From: Melastoma dodecandrum
Lineage: Eukaryota; Streptophyta; Magnoliopsida; Myrtales; Melastomataceae
NCBI GenBank assembly: GCA_029817715.1
Contig: JARUPY010000088.1
Span: forward strand, 2,294,001 to 2,358,000
DNA: 64,000 bases
Direction of reading: 5' to 3'
Position numbers and translations under genes: made by a program. Under the pieces are notes generated by a model that worked only from the letters and a program-made list of their open reading frames with translations, was not told the origin of the DNA and searched no databases. Positions 48,732-59,153 of the stretch are shown piece after piece; the stretch's first letter is position 1; every line of letters begins with the position of its first letter.

Positions 48732-48837
48732 CTAAAGTGTTTAATTGACCGTTCAATTGATTTAGGTGTTGTATTCCAATGTCGCTAAAGTGTTTAATTG
48801 ACCGTTCAATTGTTTTAGGTGTTGTATTCCAATGTCG
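48732..48837. repeat. 53-bp direct tandem duplication
   Basis: Two copies of a unit beginning CTAAAGTGTTTAATTGACCG (48732 and 48785) with one visible mismatch. The duplication repeats the ATGTCG start of the following ORF (48779 and 48832). Confidence 0.85.
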
Positions 48838-49672
48838 TTGATTGAACTATTGATCTTTTATAACGGAAATACCGTCAATGGAGCTGACGGAGTTGGTTAT
48901 GAAAATGATTCAATATCAAGAACAGAAATTCCTAAATTTGTCAATTACGAGAATTTTGAATGGTTGATATGTGAAGCTATCGGTTTGCAATCGGCAATTT
49001 CATTGCAGATAGCGCATAGGTATCCCGTTCTGGCGTTAAATAATATTGGCGTACAACATTATCTTGTTCCATTAAAGTGGATAAAGATGTGAAGTTGCTA
49101 GTTAAGTTTGCTATTGCAAATCCACGGAATATTCAACAAATATATGTGTTGTCTGATGTATCGGTGCCGGATGTTTAAGCTAGAAGGGTGGTTGTTGAGC
49201 GTAATGTGGAACGGCATCGTCATATGGTGTTCGTCGTCAAACTGAAACTATAGAGGCTAGGATGCTTGCCGTACAGACTAATGTGGAAGTGGATCGTACT
49301 GTGGTTGAGGAGGAAGTGCAGCGTTGTTTTTCGGGCGAACATTGTTATAATATTCCGATGGAAGTTAATCATAGTATGGAAGTTGTAGCTGGAAACGAAA
49401 TTGTCGTTGCTGAAGTAGAGAATAATGATACTGTTGGAAAATGTTCTAATCCTCCGATGGAAGATGAAGGCAATGTGAATGAAGATGTGATGAATTCTGA
49501 CCCAGATGTTGACACTGATGCAGAGTTTTTTAACGATGTGAATGCCGGCAATGAGATGTCGGATGATGAGAATGGGATGCATATACATTCCCAAATGTCG
49601 TTCCGAATCCAGAAAGGGCACGACAGAAAGGGAGACCCAGATCTACTAGAATTCACAATGAAATGGATGTGA
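48832..49672 (+). pseudogene. remnant of a MULE N-terminal (PB1-like) protein
   Basis: The first frame (48832-49092) starts MSLIELLIFYNGNTVNGADG and resembles the N-terminus of Mutator-like transposases. At about 49075 the reading frame shifts by one base, after which VKLLVKFAIANPRNIQQIYV continues the same similarity until a stop. A third stretch (49262-49672) is an acidic region with SDPDVDTDAEFFNDVNAG, again typical of the MULE N-terminal half. The zinc finger and DDE transposase domain that should follow are absent. This supports descent of the element from a Mutator-like transposon. The exact domain name is from memory. Confidence 0.65.
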
Positions 49673-49872
49673 GGGAACGGAAGAAGAAGTTGACTTGCGG
49701 TCTTTGTAAACTTGAGGACATAATCGCCGTAGTTGTCCAAATAAATGAAACTGTAAGGTTATATGTAGGTTATCTTTCATTATACTTGATATGTTTCATT
49801 TCTACGTTTATTATATGGACGTTATACTATGGAACCGGGACTTGATATGTTTCATTTGTCTTGTACAGAGGT

Positions 49873-51935
49873 ATGGAGCCAGGACCGCAGGTCTCGATTG
49901 TACTGCACTCCCAGCAGCAGCAACGTTCTTCTACTGTATGGGATTCATCTTATACGGAGGTATGGAGGTCTTACTAAATATTTTGTATATTTTGTGTTAT
50001 GTTACGAATCATTACGAAATTTCTTTTTCATGCAGAACAATGTTTTGAAATGTTGCCATCATGAAAGTAGTGTAAAGAAGATCATTCGAGACCGCCGGAT
50101 GGATAGATACCTACAACAGGCTGGCTTCTTTGGAGTTGCGAAGCTACCATTCATTCAGCTAGATCATGCGCTAATCACGACATTAGTGGAGCGATGGAGG
50201 CCGGAGACTCACACTTTCCACATGGCGCATGGAGAGATGACCGTGACATTGCAGGACGTGGCGATTCAGCTAGGATTGCCCATTGAGGGTGACCCCGTCA
50301 TCTCCTACACCAGCTTCGACTTCGAAGCGATTTGCGCTCATCTACTAGGGGACGTCCCGGGAAGGAGTCAAATGAAGGCGGGAAGGGTGAAGATGAGTTG
50401 GTTGGCATCCCGTTTCGACGTCTTAGATCCACATGCACCGGAAGAGCAGGTACGTATGCATACCAGGGCATACATGCTGCAGCTTATAGGATCAATGATT
50501 TTTCCGGATAAGTCGGACAATCTAGTGCATCAGATGTGGTTGCCGCTGTTGGAGGGCTTCAAGTTATATGGTTCTTACAGCTGGGGATCAGCTTGTCTAG
50601 TATGGCTATACAGACAGTTATGTCGAGCAGCAGACAAGAAAGCATCTCAGATTGCTGGTTGTTTAGTGTTGCTGCAGATGTGGGCGTGGGACAGATTCCC
50701 ACACTTATCTCCCCTAAGACGTCGGAGCAGACAGAGGCAAGGAATGCCTCTTGCATATCGATGGGGAGCATCTCTCGATACGACTGCTGTGGCTACGTAT
50801 GTCTTATCCGTTATCAGAGAAGCACTTGATAGGTAGAGTTTCGATAAGGTATTTCCCTTTGACTTAATGTTGATTCAACTTCTTGTGATTGTCGTTGGTT
50901 GGTTGGTTATGTTTGTTCGTTTCGCAGGTCGTTTGGCATCCATACACGGATGATGTCCGTGCCAGACTTCCTGATTATTGCTTGGACGGTGAAGAAAGCT
51001 GGCGAGCACGTGTTCCGCTGATCTGCTTCTCAATTGTCGAATGGCACTACCCGGATAGAGTCATTCGACAATTTGGAGACGAGCAAATAATTCCTGGGCA
51101 ATGCGACGCTGAGACACGCCTCCACCGGATCGACATGCGTGGCAAGTCATCGGACAATTGGATGTACATCCACGCGGACTACATCCAGCTGTGGCATCAC
51201 CGGGGTAGCCACGTCGTTCCTTTACATTGGGAACAAGACGAGGAGTATACAACATGGTACATGCGTCACTCCCGTCCACACTTATCTCACACGGGCGTAA
51301 TGCTGAGTATAGTGGTAAGTACAATAACTATTTACCTTCATTAATGTATAAATCATTGTAGTGATATACTTTCCTCGCAGACGCAACAAATGAGGGACAT
51401 CTCTATCCGATCCGCGAGAGGTGACCCTTCTGAGTTAGAGCACATCGCCGGTATTTCTCGCAGGGGCCATAACTTCTTGCGAGAATTTACCCCGATGCGC
51501 TTGTATGGACGTGCTGAAGCGCCAGCGGCTGACGACGAGCTTGAAGCTGAGCCAGCCGATGAACCTCACTCGGAGGAAGAGGAGCAGGAAGAGGAGGAGG
51601 AAGAGGAGGAGGCCGAGGAAGAGGAAGAGGAGCAGCAGGAGGAAGAGGACCTTGATGAGCAGCGAGACGTTGATATGTTTGACGTCGATGCGTTCATCAG
51701 GCAATCGCAGCAGCAGGAGGTATATCCATCTCTTGTGATTGATCCGACTCCCGTTGATGCCATTAGGACTCCGGCGTTATATGCATCTACGTCGTCCACT
51801 CCCGAGGCACCAAGGAAGAGTAGGAGGGATCGACCACCCGTTCGTGATGCAGAGGATTCTTCTCAGGTTACGCAGATGGACTCTCAGCGACGGTGGGGAT
51901 CATTCTTCTACTCTAGGCGCTCCCGAAGGAATTAG
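49873..51935 (+). pseudogene. plant mobile domain (PMD/MAIN-like) gene with one in-frame stop
   Basis: Four exons in phase: 49873-49959, 50036-50848, 50928-51314, 51381-51935. Starts MEPGPQVSIVLHSQQQQRSS, then the PMD core (AGFFGVAKLPFIQLDHALIT, LVERWRPETHTFHMAHGEMT, LQDVAIQLGLPIEGDPV, FPDKSDN, SWGSACLVWLYRQLCRA, WAWDRFP), continuing after the second intron (VVWHPYTDD, LICFSIVEWHYPDRVIRQFG) and ending in a strongly acidic Glu-rich tail (about 50 residues) and a basic C-terminus. A TAG at 50834-50836 falls in frame, four codons before the intron donor. PMD proteins include Arabidopsis MAIN/MAIL1, needed for genome stability and transposon silencing, and many transposon-borne copies. If the stop is skipped by alternative splicing at 50833 the frame is lost. 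Confidence 0.8.
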
Positions 51936-52085
51936 GATCATTTACACTTCTCCTATGTACTTTCTTTTTAGTTGGTTGTTTTACTGGCATTACGAATTGA
52001 GTTGAATTGAGTTGATTTTGATGAGTTGAGGTACGTGGTACAGGTGTGTTATAGGAATCGAAGTTTATTTTTTTTAAGTTCGGAG

Positions 52086-52374
52086 GGAAGTCGGCCTTTG
52101 TAAGGCCGACTTCCTCTGTCATAAAATTCTTTTTTTCTAAGTTACTCAAAGTCGGCTTTGTAAGGCCGACTTCAGTGCGGTCTGAGCAAAGTCGGTCTTA
52201 CAAAGGCCGACTTCCTCTGCTATTTTTTTTTTTAAGTTAGTGGAAGTCGGCCTTTGTAAGGCCGACTTTGCTCAGACCGCACTGAAGTCGGCCTCACAAA
52301 GGCCGACTTCCACTAACTAAAAAAAAAAATTGGCAGAGGAAGTCGGCCTTTGTAAGGCCGACTTTGGTGGGTTA
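52086..52374. repeat. array of 25-bp palindromic hairpin units
   Basis: At least six copies of AAGTCGGCC, a seven-base TTTGTAA or complementary loop, then GGCCGACTT (near 52088, 52149, 52188, 52242, 52284, 52340), each able to fold alone. The stretch from about 52149 to 52310 is also a larger inverted repeat, with the spacers CAGTGCGGTCTGAGC and GCTCAGACCGCACTG in opposite orientation. A further copy sits in the left terminal repeat. Confidence 0.9.
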
Positions 52375-52448
52375 CTTGCCCAATTATTTCCAAAGATGCG
52401 TCATTTGGCGAAATAATTCGCCAAATGACGTCATCATGGAACAAAACT
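52338..52448. repeat. right terminal inverted repeat
   Basis: Mirror of the left repeat; the outermost bases read GGAACAAAACT before the candidate duplication CTCACGTTTT. Confidence 0.85.
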
Positions 52449-52458
52449 CTCACGTTTT

Positions 52459-53040
52459 GTGCTCCATTCAAAATGGATAGACTCCTTTGAGGATAAGATT
52501 TTAGAATTTGAAAAAGCGTCGAAGGAGTTAGTAACTTATTTTAAATTCAAGTTAGAAAAATTTCGAAAATTAAGGATTACTAAATCACATGACAAAAAAT
52601 AAAAGGCCTTTAAATTTTGTTTCTGATGTCCGATTTTATTTAAGCTCGATTTTAGAAAAAAATTTGCTTGACATTAAACAAAAATGATCTCGAGCTCAAT
52701 ATACTAAAAATGTCTATGTGAATTATTTTTTATGAAAATATTTCTAAAAAATTGATTTTTCGAACAAAAATGCTAGCAATTATAGATTTATTAATGGTCT
52801 TAATAGTTTCTAAGTCAAAAATAAATTCAAGAGAGAATAAGGTGTTTGTATCATTTCTCGCTCTATATTGAACCCTCCGTTAGCGTTTGTACCTCACATT
52901 ACCATTTTAGAGTAGATTTACGACAAACCTGGCGAGCCGTTAACGTCGTAACGTTGATGGGTGCGAAACATCAGAGTATCTTGATTTTCGAGGATTCGAA
53001 TAATCACTCGAATAAGTTTGATTGTCTTGAATAAGTTGAA
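52459..53040. other. AT-rich intergenic sequence
   Basis: No coding domain or clear repeat recognised. Confidence 0.4.
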
Positions 53041-53717
53041 TGGGTGAGTGCTTTCGTACCTTGTTGCCCGCATGGCACGCCCCCGAGATGCCTTTCGCAG
53101 CCACGGGTAATGAGGATCGATCTGGGAGACGTCGGCAGGGCTTGGAGGATGGCCGTCTGGATTTGGTCGACGGCAGCCGATTGTGGTTGTGATCGCAGTC
53201 TAAGGGGGAGATCAGGGATTTTCACCGGAACGGGGAAGCCGGTGTCAACAAGGGGGTCCTCGCGCACTTCAAGAGAAGAAGGCGGCATCTGTAGACCAGG
53301 TCCACAAAGGTCGAGGATGAATGATCCCGCTGTCAAGAATGGTCGCCTTGGGTCGTGGCAACCAGTACGCTGAAGAGTGGGTTCTTGCCCTCCGGTTTGG
53401 TGGGATCTCCTCGGTGGCCAGCGACAAACATGACGGCTGGGATGAGGGTTGTCGGCTGCTAGGGGTGTGTGCCTAATGCGGCTGTGGGCGTCGAGATCGG
53501 GGCTTTGGGAGTCATCCCATCTGGGGACGTCGGGGAGAAGGTTGGTTCATCGCTGCTGAATCTGGAGATGTCGGGGAGGGCATGGATTCACCGCTGTTGG
53601 AACCAGAATATTGGTGTCGCCTGGACGCCGTCAAGCTGGTCGCTAGCGGCGGGGAGCTCCTTCAAGATCGGATTTGGGACGTCAGGGTTGGCTGTGGGTC
53701 ATGTGGTGCTAGGCGAC
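53041..53717. repeat. GC-rich LTR-like remnant (left part)
   Basis: GTC- and GGGGA-rich sequence with the texture of the Ogre LTR, including GTCAAGCTGGTCGCTAGCGG near 53629, close to CCCAAGCTGGTCGTCAGCAG in the LTR at 625-645. It appears to continue at 59154 on the other side of the retrotransposon inserted at 53718. Assignment is by composition and short matches only. Confidence 0.45.
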
Positions 53718-54699
53718 TGTTCGCGTAGAAAACGAACTACGTCGGAAATATTTGGCAATTGGACTCCAGGGAAAAGTATGCGGTCGCCAGAAAGATGAAT
53801 TTCAATGATAAATGATATGACTGTACAAATTCAGAGTTTCGAAAGAGAAATTAGAATCTTACAGCCATAAAAATGAACGAAAAGAGGGGTGATACGGCTA
53901 ACGTAGGCGTCATAGACTCGTTGCTGACGTCGTAGACTCACTACAGTGCGCTGCGCCGTAGACTTGTGCGACGGTAGAAGTGTTGGCGGAGGGTTGTTGC
54001 CCCGGTTACGGTTGCTCGCCGGGACGGTGGAAGTGCTGGCGGAAGATGATTACCAAAGCTACGGTTGCTCACTCTGGTGTTGAAGGTAGTGACCAAATAA
54101 CCCAGGCCGAAGTATCTACTAAAATCTAAGGGTGACGAGCAATGCAAATCTGTGTTTGGCTGATTGATCGTGATTTTCCTAAGGAAAATCTGCTCCCTTT
54201 TTATACTGAGACTCGTGGTGTTCAGGATGCTTAGCACGTCTGACACGTTCTTAGGATATTTTGAAGGTCGTGGCCCTCTCAATCAACTCCCTAAAATCTT
54301 GGTAACAATCTGATCGTGGCTTTTATCCAACTTAACCACTTCTCTTTCTTAAATTAATTATATTAAATCAAATCCTCAGATTTTCCTCTATCTGAAGATC
54401 TTTTCAAATGTGAACGTGGCCCCATAATCTTCTTCCCGAAAATCTTGGAGTCAAAATCTTTTCTGACCCTCGTAGACATGAACCCCCGTAGACACGGACC
54501 CTCGTAAACTTAGACGCCATAGACACGGAGCCTCGTAGACATAGACCCCGTAGACACGGACCCTCGTAGACTTAGACCCCGTAGACTTGATCCCGACAGT
54601 CCTTTGTAGACTTAGTACTTCCCTGGCGGATTCACACAAAAGTGGGCTTGGACTTATGATTTCTTATAATTAAGCCCAAGATTTTTTGCCATGTCAACA
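53718..54699 (-). repeat. LTR copy 1 (3'-most in element sense)
   Basis: 982 bp. Contains a CGTAGAC-rich minisatellite (54466-54592) and two copies of a roughly 20-bp GTCGTAGACTC unit near 53918-53943. A 113-codon open frame on the minus strand recurs in the other LTRs but has no known domain. Confidence 0.88.
54466..54592. repeat. CGTAGAC minisatellite in the LTRs
   Basis: Alternating 14-15-bp half units (CCTCGTAGACTTAGA and CCCCGTAGACACGGA). The tract is about 127 bp here, about 190 bp in LTR 2 (56679-56867) and about 47 bp in LTR 3 (58994-59040), so copy number differs among the three LTRs. Confidence 0.85.
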
Positions 54700-54715
54700 T
54701 AAGCCCCCCTCTTAG
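54700..54715 (-). other. polypurine tract
   Basis: Minus strand AAGAGGGGGGCTTA directly before TGTTGACATGG, the start of LTR copy 1. The same arrangement is at 56974-56989. Confidence 0.7.
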
Positions 54716-54815
54716 GGTGAGACGATCTTAGCTGAGAGTCTAACCCATCATTGTGAAGTGGTTTGGATTACGAATAAAGAAACTTAAAACGAAAGGAACT
54801 TTGGGGATTTAAAAC

Positions 54816-55949
54816 CTAACGCCAAATTGCGTGATCCCATGGTATTTGCCAAACTCTATAAGCCCGTGTAGGTTGGATCACTATGTCTATGTACTTATTT
54901 TGTTGTGCAACACGTTGTCTTAAATCATGTTGCAAGCCACCCGGGTCAAAGGGCAAGTGGCACCATAATAATGGGTTGGCCATTATTGTTTCTCCAGGTG
55001 CCCATAGTTCATGCTCGGGAATTTCAAGGTTCTCTACGAAGTTAACCTCTGGTTGGAAAGTATGAAAAGTATGAATTGTAATTTCATTTTTTAATGGTTG
55101 GACGTTCTTTACACGCACACAATTTGGCATAACTTGTTCTACCACTTGTACCCCAACATCTTTAAGGGTTGGCAAACCAAATTGCTTAACTTTATCAACC
55201 TCTAGCGACGGGTTTATTCTGACATCTACATCAATAGGAGATGCTGTTATGGGCACGTACTCCTCCGAGGGTGTTTTTGGTACGAATGAATAATTTGTTA
55301 CGGGAGGTTCGGGAGTGGGGATATAACCCTCGACGGAAGGTTCCGTATGAAAACTCTCTCTTCGTCGATATAAATAAGCATTGTTCGCATACTCATTTAT
55401 TTTGAAGCCCCCATAAGTAAAGTTTTCGAAAACTTGTGCCGGGACGAAAGAGCTGGGCTGCCTGGCTCTATTGGCTTTATGAGTATACTCATCCCAATCT
55501 ACATCGTCATTGTCGTAGACATGGTTAGGACTGATCATTTTCGTAGACTCGTCACGAGTCCTTTCCCAGTTTTTTGGCTTTGCAGCGGCGCTTGGCCGAT
55601 TTAAGACACTGATTTGCTCCAGTATCTGAATTCTATTGTCTTGTAGCCTAGTGAAACGCCTGTCCATCAAGTTTTTCGTATCATTAAATTCTTTATAGAA
55701 CTCAAGCTTAGTGGGTTGAGTATGTGCCCCGAAAGAGTGTTGAGTTGCAGCCACTTGGCTTCCTAGCCCCGTGGTCTCCTCCTTTGCGTATCCTGCTATA
55801 TTCTGACCATCTCCATCTAATGGAGGTGGAGGGTCGCGATTAACACAACTCCTGATATTCTTTGCCATGTGAGTATTAACTCTGCTCCCACTGTGGTTGC
55901 CAAAGATGTGTTCGCGTAGAAAACGGACTACGTCGGAAATATTTGGCAA
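54816..55949 (-). CDS. retrotransposon-borne ORF, 377 residues, function not recognised
   Basis: Begins at an ATG (55949) that lies inside LTR copy 2, so the first 13 residues (MPNISDVVRFLRE) are LTR-encoded and the rest is internal. It has a region rich in HTQPTKLEFYKEFNDTKNLM with a short coiled-coil-like heptad run (FTRLQDNRIQILEQISVLNR, about 100-120), a basic/acidic middle, a Pro/Thr/Val-rich segment (about 210-250) and an aromatic C-terminus (NKYIDIVIQPTRAYRVWQIP). I see no zinc knuckle, protease or RT motif and cannot place it in a family. It could be a highly diverged gag-like protein. The second internal region carries a decayed copy, so selection for the intact frame is possible but untested. 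Confidence 0.65.
   Translation of the reverse strand: MPNISDVVRFLREHIFGNHSGSRVNTHMAKNIRSCVNRDPPPPLDGDGQNIAGYAKEETTGLGSQVAATQHSFGAHTQPTKLEFYKEFNDTKNLMDRRFTRLQDNRIQILEQISVLNRPSAAAKPKNWERTRDESTKMISPNHVYDNDDVDWDEYTHKANRARQPSSFVPAQVFENFTYGGFKINEYANNAYLYRRRESFHTEPSVEGYIPTPEPPVTNYSFVPKTPSEEYVPITASPIDVDVRINPSLEVDKVKQFGLPTLKDVGVQVVEQVMPNCVRVKNVQPLKNEITIHTFHTFQPEVNFVENLEIPEHELWAPGETIMANPLLWCHLPFDPGGLQHDLRQRVAQQNKYIDIVIQPTRAYRVWQIPWDHAIWR
55885..55903 (-). other. candidate primer binding site
   Basis: Minus strand TTGGCAACCACAGTGGGAG starts five bases after the LTR end CGCGAACA. It partly resembles the complement of tRNA-Arg (TGGCGACTCCACTGGGG). The same sequence recurs just left of 58171. Medium certainty. 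Confidence 0.5.
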
Positions 55950-56973
55950 TTGGACCCACAGGGAAAAGTATGTGGTCGCCAGAAAGATGAATTTAAATGA
56001 TAAATGATATGACTGTACAAATTCAAAGTTTCGAAAGAGAAATTAGAATCTTACAGCCATAAAAATGAACGAAAAGATGGGTGATACGGCTGACGTAGGC
56101 GTCGTAGACTCGCAGCTGAAGTCGTAGACTCGCTGCTGACGTCGTAGACTCACTACAGTGCGCTGCGCCGTAGACTTGTGCGACGGTAGAAGTGTTGGCG
56201 GAGGGTTGTTGCCCCGGTTACGGTTGCTCGCTGGGACGGTGGAAGTGCTGGCGGAAAATGATCACCAAAGCTACGGTTGCTCACTCTGGTGTTGAAGGTA
56301 GTGACCAAATAACCCAGGCCGAGGTATCTACTAAAATCTAAGGGTGACGAGCAATGCAAATCTGTGTTTGGCTGATTGATCGTGATTTTCCTAAGGAAAA
56401 TCTGCTCCCTTTTTATACTGAGACTCGTGGTGTTCAGGATGCTTAGCATGTCTGACACGTTCTTAAGATATTTTGAAGGCCGTGGCCCTCTCAATCAACT
56501 CCCTAAAATCTTGATAACAATCTGATCGTGGCTTTTATCCAACTTAACCACTTCTCTTTCTTAAATTAATTATATTAAATCAAATCCTCAGATTTTCCTC
56601 TATCTGAAGATCTTTTCAAATGGGAACTTGGCCCCATAATCTTCTTCCCGAAAATCTTAGAGTCAAAATCTTTTCTGACCCTCGTAGACATGAACCCCCG
56701 TAGACACGGACCCTCGTAGACTTAGACGCCATAGACACGGAGCCTCGTAGACTTAGACCCCGTAGACACGGACCCTCGTAGACTTAGACCCCCTAGACAC
56801 GGACCCTCGTAGACTTAGACCCCCTAGACACGGACCCTCGTAGACTTAGATCCCGTAAACTTGATCCCGTCAGTCATTTGTAGACTTAGTACTTCCCTGG
56901 CGGGTTCACACAAAAGTGGGCTTGGACTTATGATTTCTTATAATTAAGCCCAAGATTTTTTGCCATGTCAACA
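55909..56973 (-). repeat. LTR copy 2 (shared, middle)
   Basis: 1065 bp, longer than the others because the CGTAGAC minisatellite is expanded; it has three copies of the roughly 20-bp GTCGTAGACTC unit near 56098-56153. Confidence 0.88.
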
Positions 56974-57275
56974 TAAGCCCCCCTCTTAGGTTGAGACGAT
57001 CTTAGCTGAGAGTCTAACCCAGCATTGTGAAGTGGTTTGGATTACGAATAAAGCAACTTAAAACGAAAGGAACTTTGGGGATTTAAAACCTAACGCCAAA
57101 TTGCGTGATCCCATGGTATTTGCCAAACTCTATAAGCCCATGTAGGTTGGATCACTATGTCTATGTACTTATTTTGTTGTGCAACACGTTGTCTTAAATC
57201 ATGTTGCAAGCCACCCGAGTCAAAGGGCAAGTGGCACCATAATAATGGGTTGGCCATTATTTTTTCTCCAGGTGC

Positions 57276-58211
57276 CTAAAGTTCATGTTCGGGAATTTCA
57301 AGGTTCTCTACGAAGTTAACCTCTGGTTGGAAAGTATGAAAAGTATGAATTGTAATTTCATTTTTTAATGGTTGGACGTTGATTACACGCCCACAATTTG
57401 GCATAACTTGTACCCCAACATCTTTAAGGGTTGGCAAACCAAATTGCTTAACTTTATCAACCTCTAGCGACGGGTTTATTCTGACATCTACATCAATAGG
57501 AGATGTTGTTATGGGCACGTAATCCTCCGAGGGTGTTTTTGGTACGAATGAATAATTTGTTACGGGAGGTTCGGGAGTGGGGATATAACCCTCGACGGAA
57601 GGTTCCGTATGAAAACTCCCTCTTCGTCGATATAAATAAGCATTGTTCGCATACTCATTTATTTTGAAGCCCTCATAAGTAAAGTTTTCGAAAACTTGTG
57701 CCGGGACGAAAGAGCTGGGCTGCCTGGCTCTATTGGCTTTATGAGTATACTCATCCCAATCTACATCGTCGTTGTCGTAGACATGGTCAGGACTGATCAT
57801 TTTCGTAGACTCGTCACGAGTCCTTTCCCAGTTTTTTGGCTTTGCAGCGGCGCTTGGCCGGTTTAAGGCACTGATTTGCTACAATATCTGAATTATATTG
57901 TCTTGTAGCCTAGTGAAACGCATGTCCATCAAGTTTTTCGTATCATTAAATTCTTTATAGAACTCAAGCCTAGTGGGTTGAGTATGTGCCCCGAAAGAGT
58001 GTTGAGTTGCAGCCACTTGGCTTCCTAGAGCCGTGGTCTCCTCCTTTGCGTATCCTGCTATATTCTGACCATCTCCATCTAATGGAGGTGGAGGGTCGCG
58101 ATTAACCCAACTCCTGGTATTCTTTTCCATGTGAGTATTAACTCGGCTCCTACTGTGGTTGCCAAAGATGTGTTCGCGTAGAAAACGGACTACGTCAGAA
58201 ATATTTGGCAA
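57276..58211 (-). pseudogene. second, decayed copy of the 377-residue ORF
   Basis: Same protein start (MPNISDVVRFLREHIFGNHS) from LTR copy 3 at 58211, but a stop follows IIQIL at about 57879; the frame resumes at 57800 (MISPDHVYDNDDVDWDEYTH) and ends at IPEHEL (57276) where the intact copy continues with WAPGE. A few residues (VVEQ) are deleted relative to the intact copy. It is a paralogous, disabled unit. Confidence 0.85.
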
Positions 58212-59148
58212 TTGGACTCACAGGGAAAAGTATTCGGTCGCCAGAAAGATGAATTTCAATGATAAATGATATGACTGTACAAATTCAGAGTTTCGAAAGA
58301 GAAATTAGAATCTTACAGCCATAAAAATGAACGAAAAGATGGGTGATACGGCTGACGTAGGCGTCGTAGACTCGCTGCTGACATCGTAGACTCGCTGCTG
58401 ACGTCGTAGACTCACTACAGTGCGCTGCGCCGTAGACTTGTGCGACGGTAGAAGTGTTGGCGGAGGGTTGTTACCCCGGTTACGGTTGCTCGCCGGGACG
58501 GTGGAAGTGCTGGCGGAGGGTTGTTGCCCCGGTTACGGTTGCTCGCCGGGACGGTGGAAGTGCTGGCGGAAGATGATCACCAAAGCTACGGTTGCTCACT
58601 CTAGTGTTGAAGGTAGTGACCAAATAACCCAGGCCGAGGTATCTACTAAAATCTAAGGGTGACGAGCAATGCAAATCTGTGTTTGGCTGATTGATCGTGA
58701 TTTTCCTAAGGATAATCTGCTCCCTTTTTATATTGAGACTCATGGTGTTCAGAATGCTTAGCACGTTTGACACATTCTTAGGATATTTTGAAGGTCGTGA
58801 CACTCTCAATCAACTCCCTAAAATCTTGGTAACAATCTGATCGTGGCTTTTATCCAACTTAACCACTTCTCTTTCTTAAATTAATTATATTAAATCAAAT
58901 TCTCAGATTTTCCTCTATCTGATGATCTTTTCAAATGGAAACGTGGCCCCATAATCTTCTTCCCGAAAATCTTGGAGTCAAGATTTTTTCTGACCCTCGT
59001 AGACACGGACCCTCGTAGACTTAGACCCCGTAGACTTGATCCCGACAGTCCTTTGTAGACTTAGTCCTTCCCAGACGAGTTCACACAAAAGTGGGCTTGA
59101 ACTTATGATTTCTTATAATTAAGCCTAAGATTTTTTGGCATGTCAATA
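58171..59148 (-). repeat. LTR copy 3 (5'-most in element sense)
   Basis: 978 bp. It has an extra internal duplication of about 61 bp (58455-58575, the GGAGGGTTGTTxCCCCGGTT unit) and a contracted CGTAGAC minisatellite. Ends CAATA followed by GCGAC. Confidence 0.88.
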
Positions 59149-59153
59149 GCGAC

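Larger units (their letters stand above)
48188..52448 (+). mobile_element. MULE-like TIR element carrying a plant mobile domain gene
   Basis: 4.26-kb element with inverted ends of about 110 bp (48188-48298 and 52338-52448) that match with few changes, from AGTTTT-TTCCATGATGACG inwards, including a TTTGGCG/CGCCAAA palindrome and a palindromic AAGTCGGCC unit. CTCACGTTTT occurs at 48176-48185 and 52449-52458, a candidate 10-bp target duplication (two extra T at the left). Inside are a GC-rich leader exon ending in a GT donor (about 48554), MULE N-terminal coding remnants, a PMD gene and an array of palindromes. No DDE transposase core is seen. Confidence 0.85.
53718..59148 (-). mobile_element. 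tandem non-autonomous LTR retrotransposon (LTR-int-LTR-int-LTR)
   Basis: Three LTRs (53718-54699, 55909-56973, 58171-59148) alternate with two internal regions (54700-55908, 56974-58170). One pair of 5-bp duplications, GCGAC (53713-53717 and 59149-59153), bounds the whole set. LTRs run TGTTCGCG to GTCAACA (the last copy ends CAATA). Coding is on the minus strand. A polypurine tract and a primer-site-like sequence are in the right places. No RT, integrase or protease is seen, so movement would need help from another element. Confidence 0.88.

Noticed and set aside
51435..51799. Leu- and Ser-rich frames opposite the PMD acidic tail
   Set aside because: Antisense shadows of the GAGGAA repeats.
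52086..52374. CRISPR-like repeat array
   Set aside because: Units are palindromes with variable spacing inside a plant transposon; not a CRISPR.
53940..54282. 113-codon frame found in all three short LTRs
   Set aside because: It spans the LTR repeats, lacks a recognisable domain and is altered in copy 3; coding not supported.
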